From Tetradesmus obliquus (Eukaryota > Chlorophyta > Chlorophyceae > Sphaeropleales > Scenedesmaceae): DNA of 64,000 bases. Shown here one piece after another: positions 10,064 through 21,622 of this stretch (positions are counted from its first letter, which is position 1; each line of letters begins with the position of its first letter). Below the pieces are notes generated by a model that saw nothing but the letters and a program-made list of their open reading frames with translations, was not told the origin of the DNA and ran no database searches. Location of the stretch: positions 1,038,501 through 1,102,500 of the forward strand of contig CP126204.1 in the NCBI GenBank assembly GCA_030272155.1, given 5' to 3'. The position numbers were made by a program, and so were the translations under genes.

Positions 10064-13000
10064 ATGCTCTCTTACGCGGCCTCAACACTCCTGCGGCCCC
10101 TCGCGGGCAGCAGTGCTGCTTTCGGAATTCGCATGTTTTCAGCAGCGGCGCTGGGCCATAAGGTGTGTTACGCGCGTCTGATTAACGTATCAAAGTGATT
10201 GGCCGATGATCAGTTGCAGCGGCAAGAACACGCAGCCGGGCCTCCCCGGGCATGGTCAACTCGCCTGCTGCGTGATCATCGTCAACACAACGACACCCGC
10301 ACTAAGCAGCAGAGGACCTCATGAACAGTGCCAAGCGTATGACTTTCGGATCAAATCCGCGCAGCTGCATGTACAGGTTCCAGCCAAAAGACTCATGTGC
10401 TGCTGCTGCTGCCCTGCAGCTGTACTTGAGCATCCTGCTGTGTTTTACTTATTCGGCTGGCATGCCCAACACAACCGCATCTTTCTTGATCACTGTAGGT
10501 TGGTTTCATTGGCCTGGGCAAGATGGGCAGCCGAATGGTCAACCACCTGTTGGATGCAGGCACAAATGTTGTGGCATTCGACCAGAACAGGTGCGCTGCA
10601 ATTGCTGCACCATACTCCAGCCAGCAAGTACTCCAGCAGCTGTAGCAACCACATATGCATGACGGGGCAGTTACGTAATATGCTTTTTGGCCTGCTTGCA
10701 TCAGCAGTATCTGTACACACAGGCAGCAGTGCGCTAGCTGGCTTGTCCGAGGTGCACCTGACAATCAACTGAACTTGCGGATACGGCGTAATGTGACATC
10801 TCATCAGCAAGCCAGATGTGAAGCAATGCGGCATGCTCCGCCGCGGCGCTGTACAGTAACGCATTTGACCGCAAATATGAAGCACTGCTGGGAGACTGTG
10901 GCACTGCAAAGCCTTGCTGCAACTGATGAGAATGACTGCTGCACAGAGGCGCTGTTCTCCTAGGCGTTGATCCGTCGCAGGCTGGCGCTGAATTTAGCGC
11001 GTGCCAACGAAGTTGCGCAGCAGCACCCACACGGCACGCTGAAATCCATATCTGCGCTGTGGCGCTGTGCCTCTTCACCTTCTGCAGGCTTGCGCTGAAC
11101 CGCGCCAAGGGCGTGGCGCAGCAGCACCCGCATGTCACTGCCTCATGCTGCTCTGTGGCGCCGCACTGTCAATTCACATTTCCACCAGCTGATGGATAGT
11201 GCTGCTGTGGCAACAGGTGCTCTCCCTGATGCAATCTGTACGCAGGCTGGCGTTGAAATGCGCCAAGGACGTGGCGCAGCAGCACCCCCATGTCACTGCC
11301 ACATGCTGCAACGTGGCGCCTCACTGACAATCGTATTTCAACCAGCTGATGAATAGCAACATGTGCTCTCCCTGATGCAATCTGTATGCAGGCTGGCGCT
11401 CAACCGCGCCAAGGACGTTGCGCAGCAGCACACACATGGCACACTGGAGGCCCGAGACTGCCCTGCTGACATCAGCAGTGACTTTTGCCACAAAACCTAC
11501 AATAAACCCTCTGATTCAATGCAAACCAAAATCCGCGCTTCTGCTTTGTGCACTGTGGCGCTGTGCCTCTTCACCTTTTGCAGGCTGGCGTTGAACCGCG
11601 CAAAAGACGTCGCGCAGCAGCATCCGCACGGCACACTGGAGGCCCGCGACTGCCCTGCTGACATCAGCAGTCACCTGTGGCACAAGCTCCACAACACACC
11701 ACTTGACCCAACATAAATCCAACATAAATCTGCGCTGCTGCACTGTGCACTGTGTCGCTGTGCCTCTTCTCCTTTTGCAGGCTGGCGTTGAACCGTGCGA
11801 CAGATGTCGCGCAGCAGCACCCGCACGGCACGCTGGAGGCTCGCGACTGCCCCGCTGACATCAGCAGTGATCCTGAGGTGCCGGTTGTCATCACAATGCT
11901 GCGCAATGCAAGCGATGTGAGGGACTGTTACCTTGGTGCAAATGGCCTGTTCAAGGTGCCTGGAGGACCCAGCGCCAGCCTGTTCGTGGACTGGTGAGCT
12001 GCAACACACATGCCTTTCTGCATCTATTCACTATTGTTTCATCCACATTGTTATGTCTGGGAGGTGCGGCATGTTTTGTGACCCTGAGGTGCCGGTTGTC
12101 ATCACCATGCTGCGCAATGCAAGTGATGTGAGGGACTGTTATTTGGGCGCCAACGGCTTGTTCAAGGTGGCTGGAGGACCCAGCACCAGCCTCTTCGTGG
12201 ACTGGTGAGCGGTGGTACGTGCACAGCCCAATGCGCTGCTGTTTCCTTGAGCTTTCTCAGTCTTTAGAAATTTGCAAGGTGGCTGACATCAGCAGTGACC
12301 CCAAGGTGCCCGTTGTCATCACCATGCTGCGCAATGCGAGCAATGTGAGGGACTGTTACCTGGGAGCAAATGGCCTGTTCAAGGTGCCAGGAGGCCCCAG
12401 CGCCAGCCTGTTCGTGGACTGGTGAGCATCAGCACATCATGTACGTTGCAGTTCTAACTCATTCATCTGCTGCTATGTCCTTATGGATTCTCTTACTTGT
12501 TCATTAGGTGGATCTCATCAGCTTCGACCCTGATGTGCCCCTGTGGTGAATACCATTATGCCCATGTAACGACAATGTCTGGTACACCTGCTGCTTGCTT
12601 GCCTGGCTGCAGCACCACTGTAGATACAGCCACCACGCGCAAGCTGGCAGCTGCAGCTGGCATGCTGCAGCTGTCGCCCAAGGCGCTCAAGATGCCCGGC
12701 ATGGCCCTGGCTGATGGCAAGCCGCACCTGATTGACGCACCGGTCACGGGGGCAGTCACAGGTGAGCTTGGCTGTTGTGCGTGTTATCTGGCGGCAGCGG
12801 CAGCAGCAGCAGCAGTAGCATCAGCAACAGCAGCACCAGCAAAGCAGCAGCAGGGAGATGTGCAGAGCAGTAACAGCAGTATGCCCGGCATGGCCCTGGC
12901 TGATGGCGAGCCACACCTGATAGATGCACCAGTCACTGGAGCAGTCACAGGTGAGCTTGGCTGCTGGCAGAAGGCTGCGCGGGTCAGCCGGTAGCAGCAG

Positions 13001-15602
13001 CAGCAGCAGCACCAGCAACAGCGGCAGCAGCAGGCCGGCACGCTCACCTTCATGGTCGGCGGCAACAAGGCTGCAGCAGAAGCAGCAGCGCCCATCCTGC
13101 GCACCATGGGCAGCCACATCATCCACTGCCCCCACACACTAACTCAATAGGGGGAAAAAGTTTTGCACCCATTTTGAGCGTGGGGATGCGAGGTGTGAGG
13201 TGCTACATCGTATGAAAACACTCTCACGATTTTAAAGCGCTCATGCTAAAGCGCTCTGTAGGAGCTGTACTCGGGAAATGGGGTGCCAGAATCAACCTTG
13301 TACTGCTGCGTTGTGACCGGCGTCGATCGCTGATATTTACCAGCCACGCCTAAAATCGCCTTTTTTGGTCATTGAGAAGCAGCAAGCGGACCGTCGGCAG
13401 GTCAGTCCAGGTCAGCACTGCCGTAACTATGTTGCATTCAGCGGTGCGGATAAGCGCTTCCTTCTCGAGTCTATCACATAACCAAGTAACTTCGTGACAT
13501 CGTCTTCATGATAGCGCATTGTGAGACCTCAGGCGAGGCACTCTGCTGCTGAAGGTCACTGTGAGCAACACCAACATGTCGCACCAAGCTCTGCCATACG
13601 TTCTTTAAATCGGTGAGCAATAAGTAAAGCGATCGTTGCGCTTGCTGGCTCTCGAACGCTTGTGCTGGCACTCTCCGGGTCAGCAGCAGTCCGCTGCTGC
13701 TGTGTCACGCCACAAGTCGATCGGCTATCTTACACCAGTCTTAATAGTATCAAAACGTAGTGAATAATATCTACACAAGTTTTCAGGTCTTTCTGACGCG
13801 TCATTAGTGACACCCTCAGAATGATTTTTAAACCCCTTCATTGTGCTCAGCATGATAAGTAATGTATATGTTGCGATTTTCAGCGTGTTCTGCGGACCTC
13901 ACTTTTTGGGGGTCTGGAGAGGTGAATAGGGAGAAATAGAACTCAATAGGTCAATATGTGAAAGCCACAACAACCAATGCCCACATACTAAGTAAACATT
14001 TCTCACAAAGTTTAAAAAAGGCACTTGCTGCTTGTGATTGCAGGCACTGAGGCGGGCACGCTCACCTTCATGGTCGGCGGCAACAAGGCTGCAGCAGAAG
14101 CAGCAGCGCCCATCCTGCGCACCATGGGCAGTCACATCATCCACTGCTGCCACACACCAACTCAACACTCTAAAACACCACATCATCCACTGCTGCTACA
14201 CACTAATTTACCATTCATCTCCAACGCACACTTGCTGATTGTTATCACAGGTGCTGAGGCGGGCACGCTCACCTTCATGGTTGGCGGCAACAAGGCCGCA
14301 GCAGAGGCAGCAGCGCCAATTCTACGCACCATGGGCAGCCACATCATCCACTGCTGCCACACACTAACTTGATCGCTAACACACACCTGCTGCTTGTGCT
14401 TACTGTTACAGGCGCCGAGGCGGGCACGCTGACGTTTATGGTCGGCGGCAACAAGGCCGCAGCAGAAGCAGCAGCACCAATCCTACGCACCATGGGCAGT
14501 CACATCATCCACTGCTGGGACCACGGGGCGGGCATCTGTAACCGCCACATCATTCGCTGCTGCCTCACACTAACATGATATCCATTACACATGTGCTGCT
14601 TGTTATCACAGGTGCTGAAGCGGGCACGCTCACCTTCATGGTCGGCGGCAACAAGGCCGCAGCAGAAGCAGCAGCCCCAATCCTGCGCACCATGGGCAGC
14701 CACATCATCCACTGCGGGGACCACGGGGCAGGCATTTCTGCAAAGCTGTGCAACAACCTGGTGCTTGCTGCCAGCATGGCTGCGCTGGCGGAGGCGCTGG
14801 CGCTCGGAAAGAGGATGGGCCTGGACCCCGCCGTGCTGACTGACGTGAGTTTTTATGGACAACATAAAAGTAACAAAATAACTGTATTTTGAATTGGATT
14901 GAGTTTTTGGTGCCGTGCTGGCTGCCAGCATGGCTGCGCTGGCTGAGGCGCTGGCGCTGGGGAAGAGGATGGGCCTGGACCCCGCGGTGCTGACAGACGT
15001 GAGCCACTGACTGTTAGTTGCTAATACTACCTCTGTATAGTGTACGTTGATGGGTTGGATGCAAGGCGTTTGCATTTCCAGCCTGGCTGTTGCGGCCCGG
15101 CAGCCGACACGTCGCTTGCAAGTTTTAAATGCTACAACTGTTCGCATGCTGCGGTTGCTGCTGTTGCCAGGTGCTCAACCGTGGCGCTGCCCGCTGCTGG
15201 TCGAGTGAGACGTACAACCCTGTGCCAGGCGTGCTGGAAGACCCGCTGCTGCCTTCCAACAGGGGCTACAAAGCAGGTGGGGCTGCAGCACTGTGCTTTG
15301 TAGCACAATGCAGGGTGCATCCGAAATATTCATGTTAAGATTTGTGTCAGGCATGCTGCAGTACTTACTGCTGATCCCAACAGGGGTTACAAAGCCGGTG
15401 GGCCTGCCAGCACATTTGTCTAATCTGTGCACAAATGTCAGCCTTCCGTACAATGCGCTTTGTCACAGGTCTGGTGCATGAGGGATATGTGAAGTGCTGC
15501 TGTGGGAAGAACGACATTGCAAGGTTGAATGGGCGCTAGATGGTTGCTCTGCTGGGGTCGTGGCTGTCTCTCTTTTGCACCGACTCGGTGATTGACATGT
15601 CT

Positions 15603-15643
<41 letters not shown>

Positions 15644-15971
15644 GCTGCCGCTGTCCAATGTGTCGGAGCACCTCAACATGCTGCTGGAGGCCGCAAAGGT
15701 GGCCAAGAGCCCCACACCAGGTGGGAACATGCTGTTGACCCGTTCGGCCACCACCTCGTCTATGATACTTTTTATTTTGCGTTCAACAGCATTTATACAG
15801 TGCATGGTATCGCCGCATCCATGCCAGCAGGCACCGAAGCTTGCAAAATAGCTGTGTGCATGTGATTTCTGGAGTTGCGGGTTGTGTGCATGTGCTTTCT
15901 TGAGTTGCGGGCCCTCCGCTGACCTGGCTGTCCCCCGCTTTCTGCCGCCGCGGCTGTCCCTGCTGTTGACC

Positions 15972-16004
<33 letters not shown>

Positions 16005-16411
16005 GCAGTGGCGCGCAGCGTGCAGTCGCTGTACGAGCGCGTTGAGCAGGAGGGCCTGGGTGATGTATACTTCTTTAGCTGCTGCTCACACCTGCTGCTG
16101 CTGCTGCTATTGTTGACCCCTGCTGTTGACCCCGCAGTGGCGTGCAGCGTGCAGTCGCTGTACGAGCGCGTGGAGGCGCAACGCGCTTGCTTGCTGTTGC
16201 CGGCCCTCCGCTGACAAATGTGTCTTCTTTTTGCCGCTTTGCTGCTGCTGCCGCAGTGGCGCGCAGCGTGCAGTCGCTGTACGAGCGCGTGGAGCAGGAG
16301 GGTCTGGGGGACAAGGACTTCAGCAGTGTGTTCCGCTACGTGTACGGCTCCGGCTGCGACAACACCGAGTGGAAGGATGGCCAGCAGCTCTTCTCCTCGC
16401 AGGTGCCATGA
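10064..16411 (+). CDS. HIBADH: 3-hydroxyisobutyrate dehydrogenase, mitochondrial-type
   Basis: NAD-dependent 3-hydroxyisobutyrate dehydrogenase (EC 1.1.1.31), a valine-breakdown enzyme of the beta-hydroxyacid dehydrogenase family. Exons: 10064-10162, 10499-10590, 11781-11993, 12613-12761, 14612-14844, 15171-15276, 15643-15720, 16257-16411; 1125 nt, 374 residues, phase-consistent. Seen: an Arg/Ser/Ala-rich presequence (MLSYAASTLLRPLAG to about residue 33); the Rossmann motif GFIGLGKMGSRMVNHLL; the substrate-loop DAPVTGAV; AGTLTFMVGG; the catalytic-lysine helix GAGISAKLCNNLVLAASMAA; and a C-terminal GLGDKDFSSVFRY. Which of the near-identical copies of exons 3 and 5 is used cannot be decided from DNA; I chose the full-length ones. 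The join from the sixth to the seventh exon is the least certain, because a short alternative segment near 15469 was left out. Confidence 0.9.
10980..11675 (+). repeat. Five acceptor-side echoes of HIBADH exon 3
   Basis: Segments starting CAG|GCTGGCG(C/T)TGAA and encoding LALNRAKDVAQQHPHGT recur at about 10980, 11089, 11246, 11392 and 11583, ahead of the full exon at 11781-11993. The last two extend through LEARDCPADISS. Intronic spacers repeat a CTGTGGCGCTGTGCCTCTTC-like segment before several copies. Confidence 0.9.
12081..12423 (+). repeat. Two donor-side echoes of HIBADH exon 3
   Basis: Segments encoding VPVVITMLRNAS-VRDCYLG and ending at FVDW with GTGAGC lie at about 12081-12205 and 12283-12423, downstream of the complete exon ending at 11993. 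Frames are intact in both. Confidence 0.9.
12881..12952 (+). repeat. Donor-side echo of HIBADH exon 4
   Basis: A copy encoding MPGMALADGEPHLIDAPVTG with donor GTGAGC lies after the true exon end at 12761. CAG-rich sequence separates the two. Confidence 0.88.
13031..14520 (+). repeat. Four acceptor-side echoes of HIBADH exon 5
   Basis: Segments encoding (AEA)GTLTFMVGGNKAAAEAAAPI through GSHIIHC occur at about 13037-13130, 14044-14150, 14254-14355 and 14413-14520. The complete exon follows at 14612-14844. Three end in a CACAC(T/C)AACT-type spacer. The first two are split by the insertion at 13152-13939. Confidence 0.9.
13141..13950. mobile_element. 788-bp insertion flanked by 11-bp direct repeat
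   Basis: The 11-mer AACTCAATAGG occurs at 13141-13151 and again at 13940-13950. The 788 bp between them lack the CAG/CTG and exon-echo texture on either side and have a more balanced composition. This looks like a target-site duplication around a non-autonomous element. I see no convincing terminal inverted repeat and no transposase; the longest minus-strand frame inside (13671-13474) is not recognisable. Confidence 0.6.
14918..15001 (+). repeat. Donor-side echo of HIBADH exon 5
   Basis: A copy encoding LAASMAALAEALALGKRMG through AVLTD and a GTGAGC donor lies after the true exon end at 14844. Confidence 0.9.
15372..15400 (+). repeat. Donor-side echo of HIBADH exon 6
   Basis: A short copy of the exon end (AACAGGGGTTACAAAGCCGG followed by GTGGG) lies about 120 bp downstream of the true donor at 15277. 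Confidence 0.75.
16008..16190 (+). repeat. Two acceptor-side echoes of HIBADH last exon
   Basis: Copies of CGCAGTGGCGCGCAGCGTGC and the following codons (ARSVQSLYERVE) lie at about 16008-16063 and 16137-16185. The first follows a (CTG)n run and the second a shorter CTG cluster. The true exon begins at 16257. Confidence 0.88.
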
Positions 16412-19129
16412 ACGGCCTAATAATGCTGTGCAGGCGGCAGCTTCGAAGCTGGGCTGTTCAGGGTGTTGGCTGGGGTTTGAAGCCGGAGTGGAAGGGCGGC
16501 CAGCAGCTCTTCTCCCCCCAGGTGCCATAAATGGCAATGGCGTTGTGCAGGCAGCCGCAGCCTAGCTGGGCTCTTGAGGGTGTAGGTACATGCAGTGGGT
16601 GCCACAACTCGGAGTGGAAGGACGGCCAGCAGCTCTTCTCCTCAGAAGTGCGGATAATAGAGGCTGATTATGCTATTGCAGAAGGGCCGTGGCAGCAAGT
16701 GCCACCAAATCTCAAACATGCCTGGCAGAGGCGCCAAGGCGCGTTTCAAGTGCCAGGTACGCGCCAGTTTGGCGGCAATACGGCTTGATGGTGGAAGAAG
16801 GTGCCCAGATGGTCCGTATGGTTGATGTGCAGGGGCTTGTGGCTTGACTGTTTGATCAGATGAAGGTCCTGCTTGTAGGGATAGGTGTGTGTGCGGAGGT
16901 ACGGGCTGCTGAAACAGCAGCATTGCAGCCGGGGCATGGCGTACAATCTAAGTGCCGCTTGCAGGAACTTTGCACTTGTGCCAAAGTGTATCGTCTGAAC
17001 CGGGTTTCGCTGACCAGTCACCAGAGCAGAATTGCCTCGAGGCATGAATTGAGGTGCAGCGTGGGCTGAGGCACAGGCATGCGTGCAGGCGAGTTCGGCA
17101 GGGAGTTGCAGAACAGCTGGGCAAAACCACACGGCATGCTGATGCAGCTTGTTTGTGTTTGCGGTGCGTGACTGTGCAGGATGAGTGGCTATATGTGTGT
17201 GTGTGTGTGCAGTGTGCAGGAAGGTGTTTGCATTGTGCTTGTAGCATGTCTCAATAGGCGTGACTATTTTTGGCATCAAGCTTGCCAGGCTTGCTTGGCA
17301 GAGGCATATCGGTAGGCATTGGCGCCTGCTGCACCAACCCAGTTCCCTTCTGTGCTGCATTGTCCTAGCATGCCACCCTCATTCTGCATGCCTTGCAGAG
17401 CATGCAACAGAGCAGCAATGCTCATTGTTATTGTTATCGTCATTGTTGTTGAAAGGTTTGTGGCAGCAGTAGTGCTGATCAGGCTGCGACAGCAGCGCAG
17501 CACTATGCATGCTTGCTTATTGCTTTCCCAGCATTTGATGTATGTTGTGTGCTTTATGGCCATGCCCTCAGCTTGGCTGTGAGTGCTAGCCAATGTATTG
17601 TGTGCTTGTCTCTGCTTTTTGCACTTCTTTGGGATCACGTAGCGCCTTGCACCCCCCATGGATGTGCATGTGGGGCAAAGTCAATCCTGCAATTGTCAAA
17701 AAGGTCTGTGTATTCAAGCAGCTGCACGAAGCTGCTGCTAGGACAGCGTGGAAGTATGCGGTACTTCACAGCTGCATCAGCTGCTGCAAAGCTGCTGATC
17801 TGTGAACAGCACTGCAGTGTGCGGCACAGCTTGCTGCTGTGCAAGAGCTGTTGCGGTGGGCTGCTGCTCTTGTTGGCACTCCAGGCCCCTCTTAATGCAT
17901 GCATGTTGCAGCGTGTGCCTTACATCGCATTCTGGTGTCACTTGTAGCAAATAATGTGCTAGCTGCATGCCTGGTGGAGTGTGGCCTTCCCTGCGCCACT
18001 CTGGTGTCACTCTGGTGTCACTTGTAGCACATATTGTGCCGGCTGCATGCCTGGTGGGAGTGTGGCCTTCCCTGTGCCACTGACGCTGGCAGCACTGCAC
18101 ATCGATCTACCACCTCACAAGCCCAGCTTGGCACAAAAGTCAAGCAGGCATATGGAGTTTAACATGATGATGATGAGGCATCTGGAAGTTCAGTCAGATG
18201 TGAGGCTGTTATGCGCAAAGGCTGCTATGCATGGATCAGCAGTGCTGCCCAGGATCACCATGCATTATTGCATCGATGTTTGATAACGTAACTTTCTGAC
18301 AGAGGGATTGTATGTGCTGGCTTGTGTAGTAGTGGCTGCAGATTACTTGCGTACAGCAGGTGCGCCAATGCGTGGAGTTGATGCTACCCTAAGCCTATGT
18401 AACCTCGTGCAACGTGAGTTGGTCACAGGAGTCTTGTGCTGCAAGTGACTTCTGGCTGCCCACACCTGTTCCAATGTTCCTGGCTGCAGCCCTGACAGCC
18501 TGACACATGCTCCTGCCTTGGCGCCCAGATCACGCAACATTAATCAACGAACTGACCATTCACCCAATTAGGGCCACATGCCCACCGTCAAAGGATTGAC
18601 AGAAGGCCAGAACGCCAACAGCACACTCAACTTCGTTCTCATACACTCACACGACTGGCATGTCAAGTCAGCAGCTTGGTGTTCACACAATACCAGTGGT
18701 ACAGCAGGCTACCTGTATATTGTGTGGCTCAGCAGGAAAACCTGTCGCCTGCTTGCAGTCATCAATCATCACTCTGCCGCAGTGTTGCAGCGGCTAGCCA
18801 TATAGTACAAACATGTACAACGTACACATACGATGCTGAACATCGATGCCTTTGGCACAAGGGCCTGACAAAGATGCTCTATCAGACTGCCTGCCACACA
18901 ACTCAGCACCACACTGACAAAAAAACGCATCCAAAAGCACAGGCAAACGCATGCTGGCGCAGTGTCCGTTGACGTGCCGGCAACAGTATTGTGCGGCACA
19001 ATCAAAAGTATACAAACAGACGCATCACCCAGCACAACACCCATCACCTTGTGCTGCTCAGCAGATCTGCTATGTCTAAACACCTTTCAACTTCAATCCT
19101 GAGCAGTTTTTAATACATCCCTTGCTCGA
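16412..19129. other. Convergent gap between HIBADH and SP1-like gene
   Basis: About 2.7 kb with no recognisable gene. It starts with two echoes of the HIBADH terminal codons (WKGGQQLFSPQVP at about 16488-16529 and WKDGQQLFSSEV at about 16615-16650). An imperfect tandem duplication lies at 17931-18080. The rest is TGC-rich non-coding sequence, presumably the 3' UTRs of both genes plus spacer. Confidence 0.55.
17931..18080 (+). repeat. Imperfect tandem duplication in gap
   Basis: The segment TCTGGTGTCACTTGTAGCA through GCCTTCCCTG-GCCACT occurs twice in tandem, with a short TCTGGTGTCAC stutter between the copies. Confidence 0.8.
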
Positions 19130-21591
19130 TCATGTCCTGAACACCTTAATCACATTTCCTTCTGCCCTACACACCGGGCAGCGTTTGGCCCCCAGAGCCT
19201 GGCTGCACCTCAAGCAGCAGCACATGTGCCCACAGCGCACATACACCATCTCGCTCGGCGCCGACAAACACACCACACACACGCCTGCATCCCTACTGCT
19301 GCCGGGCCCTGCAGCACCCGACTCTGCTGCGTCTAACCCTGCTGCTGCTGCTGATGCGTCTAGCCCTGCTGCTGTTGATGCATCTGACCCTGCGGCGCCC
19401 TGCGCAAGGCGTGCTAGGGCTTTGCGCACGCGTTCACGCGCCTGGCGCTCCTTGTAGCGTATGTACGCGTGCTTTGCTGCCTTGCGCGCAAGCAGGAGGG
19501 CGCCAACGCCGCCGAGGCACCACGCGAGCCGCTGCAAGTGCAGAGAGCGACAGGCATTGCGGTTGCATCAGCAACGGCAGATGCGGAATGCCGCCGATCT
19601 AAATCATGCCGTGGACTTGTGGCGCAGGCGGCCGCAGCAGGAAGCGCTGCAGGCTGCCGCTGCTGATGCAGCCTATCGGCATGCCAGCGTGCCATCAATT
19701 GCCATGTGCAGCAACCTCTGAGGCTCTTGGATCACAAACCACACGAGTCAACTAAACCAAACTAGCTCAAAGTTTATAAACTTCCGCTCATGGTGTACAC
19801 GCCGGCCCGCCTGGCTAGAGCCATGTGCAGTTCAGTGATGCCCTTGTTGCTGATGTAGGAAGCGTGGCATGCTGACGGCACAACACGCATGCTGTACAAA
19901 AAAACGCAATCTGGCGGTGGCTCTCCAAACACTATAAACATTCAAAGTCACACAGCATCCTGAATGCTTTTGGCGGGAGGGCAGCGGTTCAAGTCGCTTC
20001 CCACTCACCGTGTACACGCCGGCCCGCCTGGCCAGAGCCATGTGCAGCTCAGTGATGCCCTTCTTGCTGATGTAGAAAGGGCTGCCGTGAGGGGCAGGCG
20101 GCCGCAGCATGAAGCGCTGCAGGCTGCCGCTGCTGATGCTGTTGCGCGCCAGCTCGCCCACCACGGTGATAATCGCCCCAACTGGCAGGAACTTCTCGGT
20201 CTTCTTGTGCCCTTGATAGCGCCCCCCCCTGCAGTGACAGTGAAGCGCAGGAACCACTGAGATCTGGGGATAGCACTTCTAGTTCAGCCACTGCAGTGAT
20301 ACTTGCTCCCACTGGCAGGAACTTCTCGGTCTTCTTGTGGCCCTGGTAGCGCCCGCTGCTGCAGGCACAAGAGTCCAGGAGAGACTGTGAACGTTTGCAC
20401 AGAAACATGCATTTAAACCCAGTCATGTGAGCCTGCTACGGTGATGATGGGTCCCAGTGGCTGGAACTTTCATCTGATTGTGCCGCTGGTAGTGCCCGCC
20501 CCTGCAGTGCAGCAGCACCAGCACCAGCAGCAGCAAACAACCGCCGCGCAATTTGCAGATTGCGGGATGACCTGGCTGACTGTCTGCATGATGGCGTGCA
20601 CCCCATGCCGTCGATCATTGTTCTGCTGTTTGCTGCTGCTGCAGCAATGATGCAACTTTCACATCCTCTTGCACGTGCCGCAGCTACACTCAACAGCTAA
20701 TACCTGCAAACCCGACGCAGCAATGACATGCGCTGCATGTGCTGGGCGATTGCCATACCCCACAGCGGGCAGCAGCAGCAGCAAACCCTAACACCACGCA
20801 GCTCACGTGATGATCTGGCTGACTGTCTGCATGGTGGAGTGTGGTCCATCTCGCCGCTCATTGTACTCCTGCTGCTGCTCCAGCACTGAGGACAGCTCAG
20901 AAGGACTCGCCTCCCTGCCCCGCACCACCTTGATCTGGGTGCCCGAGTCATCCGCCTGCACATACAGTTGTTATGTAACAGTTATACATGTGTTGATGTG
21001 TGTTATTGTCGGGACTCTAGCACTGAGGACGGCTTGAAGAACTGGCCTCCTTGCCCACTCAACCTGTAACAAATAGCCCGAGCCATCTGCCTGCACACAC
21101 AGGTGTTGTTGTTACATGTGTTTCAACGTAAAGCACATGTAACAACAACACCTGTGTGTGCAGGCCGATGTCATCCAAGCCGTGGGCATTTATATATATA
21201 CCAATAGAGTTTGCTGCGCGGCTGAGGATGCTGCCTGCTGCTGCTCATGTTGCAACCAGCAATGCAACTGCCGCTGCTACTGCTGCTGCCGCTGCTCACC
21301 ACGAACCACTCGCGCTCCGTGCACTCATGCCGCGTGTCGAAGGGCTTACGCTCAGGCGCGCCTGTGGGGCCCTTCACCAGCATAATGTCCTCCTCATGCA
21401 CCTGCAAGTCACCAAACACATGATATCAAGACCAACACTGTGCGTTGTTGCACTGCAATTGCTGAGCACGGAATCATCAGGAGCCTGCTGTAGTGCCCTT
21501 GACAGTAGTGCATCCGCCTGGCAGTTGTGCAACGGGCTCAACAGCAGTACATCCCACAACTGCAGCTTGTGCTGTTGCTGAGCACTGAACA

Positions 21592-21622
<31 letters not shown>

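Noticed and set aside
15469..15540. Possible extra HIBADH exon encoding GLVHEGYVK
   Set aside because: An acceptor exists at 15466-15468, but no donor keeps the phase, and joining the exons ending at 15276 and starting at 15643 already gives a consistent frame.
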